Positions 34,866 through 47,660 of a DNA stretch of 64,000 nucleotides are shown here, in pieces; the stretch's first letter is position 1, and the number at the start of each line of letters is the position of its first letter. Where the stretch lies: assembly GCA_019055375.1 (NCBI GenBank), contig JAHQIW010005386.1, positions 310,001 through 374,000 on the forward strand. The letters run 5' to 3'. The notes beneath the pieces are model-generated. The model did not search any database and had not been told where the DNA came from. It saw nothing but the letters and a program-made list of their open reading frames with translations. The stretch comes from Parelaphostrongylus tenuis (Eukaryota; Nematoda; Chromadorea; Rhabditida; Metastrongylidae). The translations under genes were made by a program, and so were the position numbers.

Positions 34866-36426
34866 GATAGAAAGAAAGCAAACTGAAAATGCTCACGGTT
34901 CTTGCCAATTTGTTCAGACGACAGCGTCTACCATTTTGGTTACAACCGGGTGATAGAGACATCATCTCACCCTGTTCACGATTTTTGGTAATCCATGAAC
35001 TACAATGTTCTATCTTTATTATGCCTCATTCTCAGATAGTTTTCTTTAGTAGATTCAGTCTTATTATGGCTTAGTTTAGAATAAGGATAATAACAGATTT
35101 TGTATATATAGATTTTTATGCCATTTCAATCCAAGACGTCTATTGAATTTTCTTTTACAAATTTTCTTGGAAGCCTTCCGACTGGAATGATGGCTTTGGT
35201 CGATGATACAATAGTGTCGCTATAAGTCTCTATCATCACTTCATATCTGCAGCTTCACCTAATCGAAATATCGTGGTAGGCTTTGAGACTCTTTGAACCA
35301 TCTATATATCTAGTTTGTATACAAACATTTGGAGCAAAAAGGAGATTCCATGTCAACCGCTGAAATTAGCTATCGAATACCTAAAAAGACCATTAGCAGC
35401 TTATCTGATGATTTCATTTCTTCAAGCCTTCGATTGTAATAAGGTTGACAATGGGTTTATCTTGTTAGAATGACTAAAAAAAATTCGTATTTGAGTGGAG
35501 AGTTTAACGACGGTTTCGCAAAGTCCAGTAACTAATTCTTTAGTTTATTCTCTATCTTTACGTAACAAATTCGAGCAATATATGTTTTGTTATCTTTTGA
35601 CTGAAAAACCTCATGTTCTTTTCTATAGTATCACAACCTTATAAGACTTATTCGATATTTTTAGACTGCAGAGTTTTCTTACGCTCATCCAATTTCACAT
35701 ATGCCCGTGAATGAAGAGCTTGTTTATCCCCCTTTTGAATATTATTCTCATGGTTCGTCGTTTATTCCTCTGATTGACTTCGACCAACGGGATAGTCGCG
35801 GTGGAACGGTATGATTTGTGTTTGATTACATGCTGTATGTAATACGTTGGGTACCATGCTGATTTTTTGCTCAGCACGTGGCAACGTCGACCAGCTGGCA
35901 GTGCGCGCTCCAATGAGTAGTAGTTTTCTAACGGAATTTTATAGCTTCATAGTCACTAAAAGGGTTTATCATCAATCGATATCGGAATATGAATGAAGAG
36001 GCTCATAAATTATACGTCAATGAGAAATAATGACATTTGTAGAGTTTTGTGAAATTGCTAATCGAAGATGAGCACTCCGTATCCAACGTATCAATTGAAT
36101 TTTGTTTTATCACAGATTTGGTATAATGCTTTTGCGGTTGCTTTTTTTTTATCCACGGAACGCGGCGGCAGCTAATTGTGTGAATCTTCTTGCCGTCAAC
36201 AGAACATGCTACCTTCTTGGCGATTCCGCTGTAAGTATCTACTTTTTCGTAGTTCTACGTTATGTTCTTGCTGTTGACAAAAGAAAAAATTTACAGGATA
36301 TTTTGCAAGTGTTAGCCAAGGGGTCAGAGAGGCCGTTGCAAGAGAGCAAGATCCTGCCGCCGAGTTAGTGCAGGATGTCTACATCGAGTACAATGCGAAA
36401 TTTTGATCAGCGTTCGGAATGGAAAT
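34866..36426 (+). pseudogene. Helicase 3'-end pseudogene (five exons)
   Basis: Exon equivalents: 34866-34987, 35161-35275, 35665-35808, 36116-36230 and 36297-36426, matching helicase exons 13-17 in order with their introns. The first has lost one base after AAAGC, bringing a TGA into frame within seven codons. The second lacks bases around GATGATACAATAG. The fourth has an insertion in the T run, then a TAA. The last has TTTTGA where the gene has TTCCAC. No start or upstream exon is present, so it is a dead partial copy. Confidence 0.9.
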
Positions 36427-37014
36427 AAGGTTTGTAATGATTAGTTTTGAAGTATGGATTCGCAGACTGTTTGTTTCTTGTTCGTGGCGGTTCTTGTTAT
36501 GTGCTACCTTTCAAGTTCTTCTGATGTATGTGTAAGAATGGATTTTGCCTCCACGCTCTACTTGCACTTCATTTGCATGTTTTTTCGCTCAACTGATAAT
36601 ACTTTCGCCGTCCTACATATGGGAATTGGGCAAGGCCGTGATGCTTTGCTCTGTTCCTTTTTCCAGTAATTTACTTGCAATGATTGGTTCCTACATTGAA
36701 TAGAATTTATTATCTCTATTCGGTGTCCAGTTCTACTCAATTGTTCCGTGCTTATTGGTCAAAGCGCTGGTGTTTTCATTGTGATAAATCACTAAAGTTC
36801 TTTTTGGGACTACGTTTTTAAAGCTCCAATTCTTCCGCGTAGTTGAGCGCTGCACAACTCTTTAATTCAATAAAACTTTATCTTAAACAGTACATCTTTG
36901 GTAATTTATGAAGAGACTGATATAACAAGAAAGGATCCCGAAAACATGACTCTTTTCCAATAATTTGAATTTTTATGTACACATATCACAGCATCGCTTT
37001 GTTCAGTGGTTTGC

Positions 37015-37046
37015 AGAGAGATAGAGAGAGAGAGAGAGAGATAGAG
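37015..37046. repeat. (GA)n microsatellite
   Basis: AGAGATAGAGAGAGAGAGAG-type run inside the duplicated flank. The partner segment lacks it. Confidence 0.85.
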
Positions 37047-38097
37047 TTCTGAGAAAGTACAGTAAATGGATTCAAATGATGTGGGATAAGAAACGCTTGA
37101 ATACGGATTACATCTCCGAGGAAAGCAGTCGGAAAGGTGGATCGGATACTGTGCTAAAGATTACGTGCAAGAAAATTCTTCAGTTATGGCTTCAAACCAT
37201 CGGCGAATAGAGATTCTTAACGATCATATCCCAAAAGTATGGTGATACAGATCTTTCCTCGGAGGAATGTAATATATACATGAATTGCGTGGAAGAATGC
37301 TAAATAGAAATTCTACGGAACCGCCCAGCTACGTCTTTTGATAGTCAATCTCAGAGTAGAGGTATCAGTTGTTTTCACTTCATAAAGTTACGTGATTGAC
37401 TCGCAGCCAATATCCTTGAAATTACGTAGTAGGCAAACTGTACACATGACTAGAGAATCTGGAGTAGAAGCACTCTGAAAGAAAGTTATTTGATGTGACC
37501 CACACACTAATAAGCCTATAGAAGTAGAATAAACTCAACCATGAATTATACTATCACTAGTCGCGTATATTGTGTCTCATCTGAGCGTAAACTAAGCATT
37601 TGCAAGGGTAGAAGTTATAACTATCATTTCTTGCAGCATAAGTTCACAAACGGGAATATACCCTATATATTTGAACAGTTGTACTTGTTTTCAATGCATT
37701 TTATAGCGCTAATAAATGATTAGGGGTGGAGATGATGAGATTTCTCCCGAAATATCGACAGCCACGACGAAGGTGAAACCCAGGAAACTCAGTATTGAGT
37801 AGTAGACATATGCACCGTACTTTCAGGCAGAGAAATCAGTGTTGCCGTACTGGTAGGATGTGAAAATACGTTATTGTTTTGGCAGTATATAGAACCAGCG
37901 CAATGATGCCGGTGAGATTAAAGTACCACAACGATACTGATGAAAGATAGAAACGTTCCGCCAGAAAGCAAAATACGGTTACGATACTGGTCTTAGGTTT
38001 TCTTAGATGTGTTAGCACTAGAGCAATAGATACCAAATTTATTAGCCAGAAGTAATTAAAGTTGTTCAACAACACTATTCAGAGTTTACGCTATCAG

Positions 38098-38560
38098 CTC
38101 AATCACATTTCTGCCATCTCTCAGGCAACAAATCAATGCCACGCTCATAGAATTCGTCATTCATAGGTTCAGAGAACGTCAATTCTTGATGCAAATGATT
38201 GATGCATCGGAAGTTCTTCTTGCTCTGGAAGAGCTCCAGCGACTGGAAAAGGTGAAAATCAGATGGCGACAAGTCAGGACTGTAGGTTGGATGATCCAGC
38301 AACTCCCGGCTCAGTTCGGTCAACTTCCTCTTTGCAGTTTGGCGACATGCAGCCCTGCGTTGTGACAGGGCCCGATTGCAGTGGTCCAGGTGCTCACAAT
38401 AGCGTTTGGCATTGACTGCGATTAATGTTTCATTAAACGGCTATGATGCAGCAAGTATGAACAAACTTGCTATCAAAAGAAAGCTCGGAAAATTCTGCAC
38501 GAAGCGGTCTTGATTTGTTACCTGAAAGATTGGCAAATAGGTTCAGGCTGAATGGCGTAT
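38098..38560 (-). mobile_element. mariner transposase C-terminal fragment
   Basis: The minus strand reads ...YCEHLDHCNRAL, then LLDHPTYSPDLSPSDFHLFQ and PERWQKCD before a stop. YSPDL-PSDFHLF contains the third aspartate of the mariner DD34D triad (family knowledge). The reading is frame-broken around 38330-38400. It lies inside the decayed duplicate only, so it inserted after the duplication. Confidence 0.8.
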
Positions 38561-41144
38561 ACTTTTAATAGTGTTATCAAGCAATTTTGATCACTTCCAG
38601 TTAATAAATTCGGTGTTCACTGCTCTGGTGCCAAAACTTATGAGAAGACCTAATATTAGTAAAACCAATGACAAAGAATGTTTCAAAAAATGTAAGCCTT
38701 AACTATTTTGCTGGTGAGCGATGCAGATGTATCCATTAAGTCACTATATTCTGCAGTCTACAGATAAAAACTCAATATTTGTGGTGAATAATTCAGGGTA
38801 TTTTGTCTTCTCCAGCTACTAATTGACTGAAAGAAGATTAGTCGCAGATATTGTTTAAATATGAGAAGTTACTAATTCTAAACAATTTCGTTTACGAATT
38901 ATTATCGACTTCAAAAGGATCATTCTTAAGTACTTACTTTTAATCTAGAATAAAGACTACGTCATCTGATAGCCTGGAATGTCGTGACGTCGTTTGACGC
39001 CAGCAATGTGATCTTCCTGAAATCTGATCGTGTGACAAATTGATAAGCAAGGTGAGGAGCAAAAAGGTGGTGATAACTGATAAATTAAAATGTGTACGAA
39101 AGATTATTGTTGGAAACAGGGAAACAATCATGTTTCATCCCTAATACTCCAAGTCTACCATGAAACGTGGGTTTATTTCCAGTTTTAATGACATAAATTT
39201 ACGTTTAAACACGTATAGAGATACGGCATCTGTTCAAAATAAAAAATACTGAGTACAAGAGAGAAATCGGCGAATTAATGAGTGGTTCCGTGAACTTAGA
39301 TGATTCATTATCAACTTGCTAAAGTTTCAACGATCAGATATGCATTAAATATTCTATTCTTATTAAAAAAAAACTTAGAAATTCAATTTTGTAGCTCAAT
39401 AACTAATATAGATTGGTAGATCCAGCAAAATTCGATTGTCGTATTCCGTTATTTAACCCTTTGCGGATTGAGCCTTTTCTGTTTTTTTATCTCAGATTTC
39501 CAGCATCCTCTCATAGCCTAAATGTCGGCCGTTTAATACTGCACCTGATTTCTGACAAAGTTTTATTGATGCGCTGTAGTAAAGAAAGTAAGACTAAATT
39601 TTACACTTATTGCATTTCTCACAAGACATGGCATTTCCCATAGGTTTGAAGTATTTTTCAATAGCCTGGGTCTCGTGGACTCTAGCATAGAGATTTTTTT
39701 CCTGGAAAAGGTTCTTCCAGTCGGCTGTAGCAGTGAGAACACACTTGAGTTTCAAATCTGGCACAGAGATTCTGCCGGCTGTGATGTACGAAAGAGCTAT
39801 CTGGGCGGGAGTTCGCAACATCCGCAGCACAACGACCCGGAGGCGATTACGGTTTGTGGATGGTCTGTTGCTAGTTAATCGATAGAAGCAATCTAGATAA
39901 TTGTGATGCTAGATTTGATTCTTAAAATCCTTTTAGAACGCTGGAAGAGCAAAAAGAAGACTACGTTTCGCACTTATTGGTTAAGGAGTAGCGAGTTCAT
40001 TTGGCGATGTAATGAAAAGATAAAAGCTTACGTTCGTGGAACGACATGAGAAACATTCCTCTGCAATTTTGATACAGAAACCAAGAATTCTATACGGAAC
40101 AGAAAAACCTCTCCGATAAAGAACAGAAATACGCACGATTATGCGCGTCGTGAATGATATCCAGTATTTTCGCTTCTACAGCGCGTGAAGAAGACCTTCC
40201 CACAAACTAATAGCAGTATCAAAACTCCCGATATGTAAGCCGTCGATTATAACTAAAAGTCTGAACAAAAAAAGGCGTTGTCCCTAGAGTATTGAAAAAT
40301 GTATTGCAATTACCAAATTTTCCTGGAATTTTTTTTTCAACAAATGTCTTTGCAGTTATAGAATGACGATAATTCATTATCACTGTAATCACACTGAAAC
40401 ACGTTTAATTTTCGAATTTCAAAATTTGGTCATTCCTACTTATTTGGTACGTTCGTTTTTACTCGTGTACAGAATTTTCTAATAATTCAAGCAATAACTG
40501 AAGGATCTTTGTTCGCTCTTTTTCCTCTCATCGGTAATGGGACGCTGAATAGCGTTTTTACATAGCTACTGTCTCAAATGGTCAAAGTTCCTCCTGGATT
40601 ACTGGTAACTTTAAAAATTTTGCCAGTACTTCGATGTCATTTCTAGTCAAAAAGGATTTCATAGAAAGTCGTTCCGTACAAAGTAAGCTACTCATTTTTG
40701 GGTCACGCGACTCAATGCAACTATCCTCAAAAAATGAGATAATTCACATTTTACGGTTGTTTAACTTCACATCTATAAATTCACTGCAGTCACTTATAGG
40801 CATATCACTAAGCGACTGTCATCCCTAAAGGAGAGCTTGCAAGATACGATGACATTCTAGACAAGAAAGCTCATAATGCGACTTCATAGGATATATTATG
40901 AGCGTAAGATGAATTGATAAGTGGTAGTCGGTTCTAAAAGGATAAATATGAAGATGAGTCGCGGTGAGTAAATTATTGAGGACAAACGATTGAGGAATAT
41001 AGATTCTGAAATGTGGAATATTTCATCGGCATCATTCAACAAAATGCATGGTAGCATAGAAACGAACTAATACACGTGGAAATGGCGCATTGGTGAATAC
41101 AACACAAACATGCACAAGCAGACATATAGAGACAGGGGAATAAG

Positions 41145-41205
41145 GACAGAAAGAGAGAGAGAGAGAGAGAGAAGAGAGAGAGGAAGAAAGAGAAGGAGAG
41201 GGTGA
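41145..41205. repeat. (GA)n-rich tract
   Basis: AGAGAGAGAGAGAGAGAGA and GAAGAGAGAGAGG runs. The partner at 12955-13025 has a shorter, imperfect GA-rich version, so the repeat expanded after duplication. Confidence 0.8.
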
Positions 41206-41580
41206 GTTACTAACGAAGAGCACGAATCCCAAAGTACTTGATAGCTTTTACGTATTAACGACGTCAACGATCTGACTGAAAAAGCATGGACATCCTAAGA
41301 TGAGATCGAATGGTAGGTGGGAGCTAAAGAGGCTTGAATCAGTTGGCTCAGATGACACCGTTCAACCATCGACGTCGGCATATATAGAAATTTTCATTTG
41401 GATACAGCTCCTCCTAAAATCCATTATAAATTCACCGTATGTGTCATCATTGTATGGCGTCATTGATCATTATACTGCCGGTTTTGACATGCTAATCGTC
41501 TATGGTCCCCCGTAATGTAGAGGACCAAATCAGTCCACGACGGAGTGCTTCGGGTTACTTTTCTGTACTATAGTACTGAA

Positions 41581-44423
41581 CTCCAGCGGTTCTTAAGAGT
41601 CAAATGATGGCTAGCCTCATATGAGAAAAAAACCATCCAAATCGAAGACAGCTCACTGGGATTTCATTTCATGCTAAGACTAAAAACTGAATGGGAGTAA
41701 AGTGAGAAAAAGTGTGCAACTACGGTGGAGGTCTATTCACCGCTTAGGAATTCACCGAGCTCTGCTACTTTTAACCTGTCGAAAGTTGCTCTGATTGGAG
41801 ACAAAACGGTGCTGGTTGACAAGTTGATGATGTCAGCTTTTCGACTGTATTGCTAGATGGAATTCGTTCGACATCACTATGCAAGCGTACAGCTTTTCCA
41901 AAATGCTTTCGACTGATGATTCCAAGCAGTACAAAACCTCAATAGATTACATAGTTGTTCAGCAACTGTGGGCATTTGAGGTTAAGTCGATGTGTAAGCT
42001 CCATACCAATTAAAAAGTGACTGAACAAAGATTAAAAAATGGCAGTTTATTTTATAGGGAGAAATGTACTATGCTGATGAGAGATAGGAGGTCATTTTAT
42101 CACTAGATTGCACAAACTTGTCCACTGTGTAGGCGAATTTAAGAATTCGAGGCAGTGAAACTTAGTTTGCAACGATACCGAGTCAGAGTGTATTTCTGAT
42201 GGATGGAATTCAGCGATCCACAGGAGTTCAAAACATGAAGTATTACGGTAATTTGGCGAGTACAAAGTCAATGAAAACTTTCGGATTAGAGAGTCCGATT
42301 ATGATCGTTGTGGGATCCGATTCATTAGCTATTGTTCATTGTTGTAGAGATATCAGCAGTCGGGAGGTGAAGCGAACTGATGACAGCAGATTCCTGTTAT
42401 GAGGTCTGGTACGGCACTTATACAGTGCTAAATATCCGCCTGTTTTGCCCTTCCAGGCTCCTCAGTGCATTTCGCTCGAGCCGATCACTTGGGGATATAT
42501 TCCTACATTTGAAGGAAACGACGACGAATAATAGCTCACCGCAAGTCAGGTGAAAAAATCCCTTAACATTTTGCTGACCACAGTCGAGTGCTTGTGGGTG
42601 CTAGAATAAATCATGCCCTACTCTCGATCGTTTACATAGACGTCGCTCAGAACAATGATAATCTGAAAATAAACGCCTTATTGCTAGTTATTTTTAACCA
42701 CCATTGTTGTCACCACTGTGGTAATTACGTTTATTTATATCACTATTACTGTACTGTTACTACGGTATTCATCAAAGGCTAAGAGCACCTCAAGCGCAGG
42801 TCGTTTAGAGTGGAAATTGTTTTGTCGCTCACCCATATAGTAAGCTCAGATGACTCAATTATCAATGGAAGTTTAGGTCTTAGAGGAAAGACACCTAGAT
42901 TAACATTACCGTCTGTAGTCTGCACTGCACTATTTATATTCATACGAATTTGAGCGGGTTATTCGTGTGGAATATTGTAGACGAAAACGCAGGTGCTTTG
43001 AACGTAGTGTTCCCAAGCTTCCGTAACGATGTGTTCGACAGCATCATTGGTAGAAATTCTCAGAGAAATATGTGGATGTTATAGATCCTTACTCAGGTTA
43101 TTTTCTGTGAACGAGAACAAATGAAGTAACGACCCTTTTCGTCGGACAAATTCTTTTCATGAGAGTATTAATAATCACTCGAAAACATAAATCTCTGGTC
43201 ACTAAACTACGTACTCCTTTTTTCAAAAACACCCATTCGTAATGCAGTACCATTCAAGATAAATCTAGTATTACACCGGCTGCGCACTCTAACTGTTATT
43301 TCGATAGAAGCACGAAAGCGTATGAATGTGTAAAGGAAATCTTGTAGTAGCAGAAACATACGTCAAATTGGGAGTTTCTTCCAAAGCGGTGAAATTACTC
43401 CTAATCAAATAACAAAAACTGCAGTTTATATGCCATCCGCTTCGCGCCATCGATCGATGATCGCGCCAACCTCCCTGCCCTCCCCACTCTGCAGCCTGTG
43501 CATTGACCAAAATACACATACTCGCGTATATGAATCAGTCTTATTTTTCCTACAACACTGCGTGGAAACTGTCATTCTAAAAAATAAGCATGGCTTTGGA
43601 ATTGCTGAATCCTAAGCTATCGAATGATTACTACTAGTCCAAAAGAAGAGCTCTGTACTACGAGAATTGTGCCCATGTGAACATAAATGTTTTCTTTCGC
43701 TGAAGCGTAATAAAAAGACTTTTTCAAAAAACGGCTACACACGGTACTAGCCAGAGATTTAAGTTTCCGAATAATTGAGAAAAGTGGAATGGAAAGACTT
43801 TTTATATCGGAAGAGATCGTTTCTCCACTTGTTTTTTGCCAACAGAAAGCAACCTCTATGCACAAATTGTGTCCTATGCGTCGAAATCTCAAAACACCTG
43901 CAAGTTCCAAGAAGTTTTTGGGGATTAGGACCTAAAAGCATTCTGGAGATGTTCAAGCGCTATATAGGATAGCCAATCCGGCTTAATCTAAAAAGTCACC
44001 TTAGATTATAATTGGTCTCTATGGAAAAATCGGATGAAGTGTCGATGAGCAGTCTTCCTACAGAATGACGAGAAGAAAATGTCCTTTTAAGAAAATTGCA
44101 ACGCCTTTGTTCTCCAGAATATAGAAGAGCGAATTTTTACAAGAAAAATCTGATAACTTTTCTATCCTATTAGCCGGCAAATCCTTGTCACTGTCTTATC
44201 AGCGAGGGGATGGATGAAAAGACCACGAGAGCGCACTTTACTAGCCCAACAACCAAAGAGAACGGAAAATGTTCGCGGGTAATCATTACCAAATTTTTTT
44301 CAAAAGCAATGTCGATTTTGCCTTATAAGAACAGCCAATCTGCTTTTAGCTGAAATTTTACAGCTCAATTTTATATTATGAATCGCAAAAAATACCGGCT
44401 TGAAAATTTTTCGATCATATTTA
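41581..44423. other. 2.8 kb without a recognised gene
   Basis: Several 60-100-residue frames on both strands, none with a recognised motif. Confidence 0.45.
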
Positions 44424-44470
44424 ATCACTACTGATGAGCCTGTGAGGGCGAAACGGGCTCGCTTAGTACT
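44424..44470 (+). ncRNA. Hammerhead-like motif, isolated and partly decayed
   Basis: ACUA, CUGAUGA core, helix II GCCU/GGGC with a GUGA (GNRA) loop, GAAAC, and UAGU able to pair with ACUA. The helix III region is unclear, with no clean A15-U16 pairing. No matching left arm was found nearby, so this may be one end of a broken foldback element. Confidence 0.5.
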
Positions 44471-44574
44471 GTATAAGTGCTGTACCAAACTTCTAAAAAG
44501 GGCTAAAACTTGTAATGTGATTGTCAGATTATTAGTGCTGATAGTACTGCTTTGAGCAAACCGTGTAATGATAT

Positions 44575-44959
44575 TAAGTTGGAGAGAAAGTTATGGGACA
44601 CTTGTAAAAAATTGAAAATTCATCCATGATTTCTTAACAAAAACAACATTATCTATTCTTCAAAATAAAGACCATCGTTTTTTAAGACTTTCTGCCATTG
44701 ATCCGCCAAGTTTCGGATCTAGTCGAAGTACCAACCTTTCGACTTCAAATCAATGAACTCTTGACTACTTCTTCAAATTCATCGAGTGAACTTCAATTGT
44801 ATCGTTGAACATGGAGGATGCTTGTAATGAAGTGAAATCAAAGACAAATAATACCTAAGCCTCTAGTGGATAAATCCCACATGAGAAACCGCAATACTCC
44901 TATGATATAAATGAGAGTTATCTCATGCTTATAAAAGTGTCCAAAACTTTCTCTCCAAC
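44575..44959. mobile_element. Internally deleted mariner (MITE-like)
   Basis: Terminal inverted repeats GTTGGAGAGAAAGTT at the left and AACTTTCTCTCCAAC at the right. The interior resembles the two ends of the element at 61430-61994 (CCGCCAAGTTTCGGATCT; GGAGGATGCTTGTAAT), with the transposase middle missing. At about 385 bp it cannot encode a transposase. Confidence 0.8.
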
Positions 44960-45734
44960 GGTGGTAGTAACTTTATTCATTATGGCCCATCAGGTAACCC
45001 AGCCGATGTTGCGATTTCCCGGCAGGCCCATCACGTATCTCAACCTTTCGAGGTGATGAAGGGTACAAGACTTGTTCCGAGCTATTCACTTCTCGATATC
45101 TGAGTGAATACTCTCTATACCGACTATTCTAGGACTCCAGGGATGAAAAAGTCGACCGGCACTCAGTGATAAATTCTCATGCAGCAGCCATGCCTATATC
45201 CGAGTCCAAAGGCTGTTGTGGATGATAGTACGAGGAAACGAATCGAATACAAGTGCTGTAATCCCTCAAAATATATAATGACAGATTTTGTAAAACGAAT
45301 TTTGGAAATTAGCCGGTTCGATACATTAGAGAGACTTGCTTTTCTTGGAAGACTGCAGGTTGAAATGTAGTAAAACTTCCTGTAATTCAGTTGGGCAGAC
45401 AACTGTCTCTGATAGAGAGTGGGTAGCACTCTAGTACTGCTATCTTGCGATTTCAAGAACGCAACACAATCATTATTTAGTGCCAGTGAGGAAAAAAGTT
45501 AAATATTGAAGCCGCACTTCAGCACACATGAGTGTGTGCACCTTTATAAACGACGGTCAAATGACAACTTAAACTAAGGAAATGTTTTATTCTGACATAA
45601 AGACAATTCATCAATGTTTTCAAATGCCTAACGTTGCTATTGCTAATATTATGCCTAGATAAAGTTGCTAAGACATTATATTCTTTACATGCTCGGTCGT
45701 CACAATTTCATGTGCGGATGCGAGAAATAAGAGC
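44960..45734. other. No gene recognised
   Basis: No supported frame or repeat. Confidence 0.4.
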
Positions 45735-46016
45735 GCACGTGCGCAGTGATTAGAGGTGTACTGCGTCGCACACGTGGTCGATGGTTCGATCTCGCACTCA
45801 TGGCTCACCAAGTCATCCATCCTTCCGGGTGGGTAAATTGGTACTAGTTTGGTCTCAGGCTTGTCTGGGAAGATAAGCAGCGCTGACGCGGTACAGCTGA
45901 AGGCCATCGCGTCAGTGTGAAGGCCAGATATGCATCCAATCACCTCAGACGAAGTTAAAATAAAAACGAATCCATGTCGCATCCTTCACGATTGATCAAC
46001 GCCGAGAGCTTTATCC
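45735..46016 (+). mobile_element. tRNA-derived SINE (family A)
   Basis: GCAGTGATTAGAGGTG A-box, GATGGTTCGATCTC B-box, CATGGCTCACCAAG, GTAAATTGGTACTA, TCTGGGAAGATAAGCAG, ATGCATCCAATCACCTC, and the end AACGCCGAGAGCTTTATC. Full length. Confidence 0.9.
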
Positions 46017-47195
46017 TTTAAACATTTATACCAGAAATTCTTGCATTCAATTCGTTTCCTCGCAATCATCCTCCACAAAGGTTTTTCAATATTTTACGTA
46101 TTGCTTCGGCTGCTGTCGAGGAATTCATCTTCTTTATAAGCGTCGTAGAATACTATTTGAGACAACTCTTCTTGTGATCCTGGAAGTGGCTGGGCTGAGG
46201 CATTCTCTAAGGCATTCGTTGATTGATAGCACGAGTAGAGGGGAGTGGATGAATTTGGCGCTTTGTTCATCTTCTTGCTTCCTGATGCATTCCGTCACGA
46301 ATCATTACGACCCCGCTCCCGATAAGATAAAACTGAGGTTGGAGTAGTCATTTTTTCACAGGTTTATATAGCAGGAGTTGTGGCAGAGTGGTTGTGGTGG
46401 TTGTAGCGGCGCTCATCTTCATCCTTTCGCCTTCCTCCCTATCCCTATCCACCCTCCAACACTCTACGCCACTCAGCAACTATGCCCTACAGAACGCCCT
46501 AGCCTGGCTATCTTCAAGATTGCAGGAAGTCGTGCTCAACCGCTGATCTGCGGTGTTAAAGAAGAGTATAAGAAACAAACTGAATTCTAGAAGCACTGAG
46601 ATGCGCACCAGTGGAAAAAGGAACTATGAGACGAATTAGATAAGTGAAAAAGTGAAGTTATATAAAACAAATTTGAATTCATAAAGGGAGCAACATTATA
46701 TTGAAATGACTTTTTTCAGGAATTCATAAAAAGTATTAACTGCTAAGAAAAGAGACATGTTGTCTTGCAAAGCGCATAAGAGTGGCAGCACCATGAAACT
46801 GATAAAATCATTCGTCATCAAATAAATAGACGCCCTATCTGTCAGTTGACATGAGGCGTAATGCTTACATACACTGTGACAATATGTAGAGTTAGCCGAA
46901 TCGAGAAGTCACTTACGACATATTTATTTTATCAAGCAGGCGATAAGTAAAAATACTATAGAAGGCATGCACAATTACGTAGCGAAGAAACGGCCTGTAT
47001 ACTCTAAGAAGTTCACTCGTATGTGACTTCGGGATATTTCCTCTAAAAGCTGAAATTTCACTAAAAAAATTAGACATACTCAATAGTTTTCTTTGGATTT
47101 AACTATATAAGAGGTAAATCAAACAACAGCTTTATATAAGACTGTTTTCAAGACTTTGCTTAAAGTCTAATAAATCATGCCAGCATATAAAGGCC
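46017..47195. other. No gene recognised
   Basis: A 70-residue plus frame at 46378-46590 begins at GTGGCAGAGTGGTTG, which resembles an A-box, but no B-box follows at tRNA spacing. Otherwise nothing. Confidence 0.4.
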
Positions 47196-47222
47196 TTCCA
47201 TGAGGTCTTCTATGGCACTGTC

Positions 47223-47266
47223 AGTGCTAGGCGTACGTTTCAGCCTTCTGGCCTCATCGGTAGCCC
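47223..47266 (-). ncRNA. Hammerhead-like motif, left arm
   Basis: Minus strand: GCUA/UAGC helix I, CCGAUGA (core U4 changed to C), helix II GGCC/GGCU with AGAA loop (paired, one G.U), GAAACG. Helix III is poorly formed. Probably inactive. Confidence 0.5.
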
Positions 47267-47616
47267 TCGGCCTTTTGATTCAGCCAATCCTCTGTAAGGC
47301 AAAAAAGGAATCCTTGTACGTCTAGCATAAAAAGTGATAATACACATCATGAACTCAAAATGTGCTGTCAGTGTGCATTGAATTTTAAGCGATGCTCTGG
47401 GAATCAATCGATTATAGAGGTATTATTCAATTTACTTGCCATGGACAATCGACTATTAACCGCCGGATGATCTTATCAATCGGCACACAGTGACTTGGTA
47501 TCACCGCAGTGTGGAGTGATATCTTCACTTTACAGGCAGTGTAACTAATTCGGTGTCGCTTTCCTCATATGTATGGTATATCCTTCTACAAGGGATTGAC
47601 TGTACCAATAGACACC

Positions 47617-47660
47617 GAGCTACTGATGAGTCGAGATGGCCGAAACGTGCCTCTAGCACT
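47617..47660 (+). ncRNA. Hammerhead-like motif, right arm
   Basis: Helix I GCUA/UAGC, intact CUGAUGA core, a GUC..GGC helix II with one extra C, GAAAC, then a UC before UAGC. The core is intact but helices II and III are weakened. Confidence 0.55.

Larger units (their letters stand above)
34675..41580 (+). repeat. Segmental duplication, decayed partner
   Basis: Colinear with 7462-13400, including exons, introns and far 3' flank. It has gained a mariner fragment at 38098-38560 and a GA repeat. It lacks the foldback element of the first helicase intron in the segment and both short tRNA-like elements of the partner. Confidence 0.85.

Noticed and set aside
42073..42095. GCTGATGAG motif as a hammerhead
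   Set aside because: No GAAA at the right distance and no closing helices.
46378..46450. tRNA-derived SINE at the GTGGCAGAGTGGTTG word
   Set aside because: No B-box at tRNA spacing and no family A or B body.
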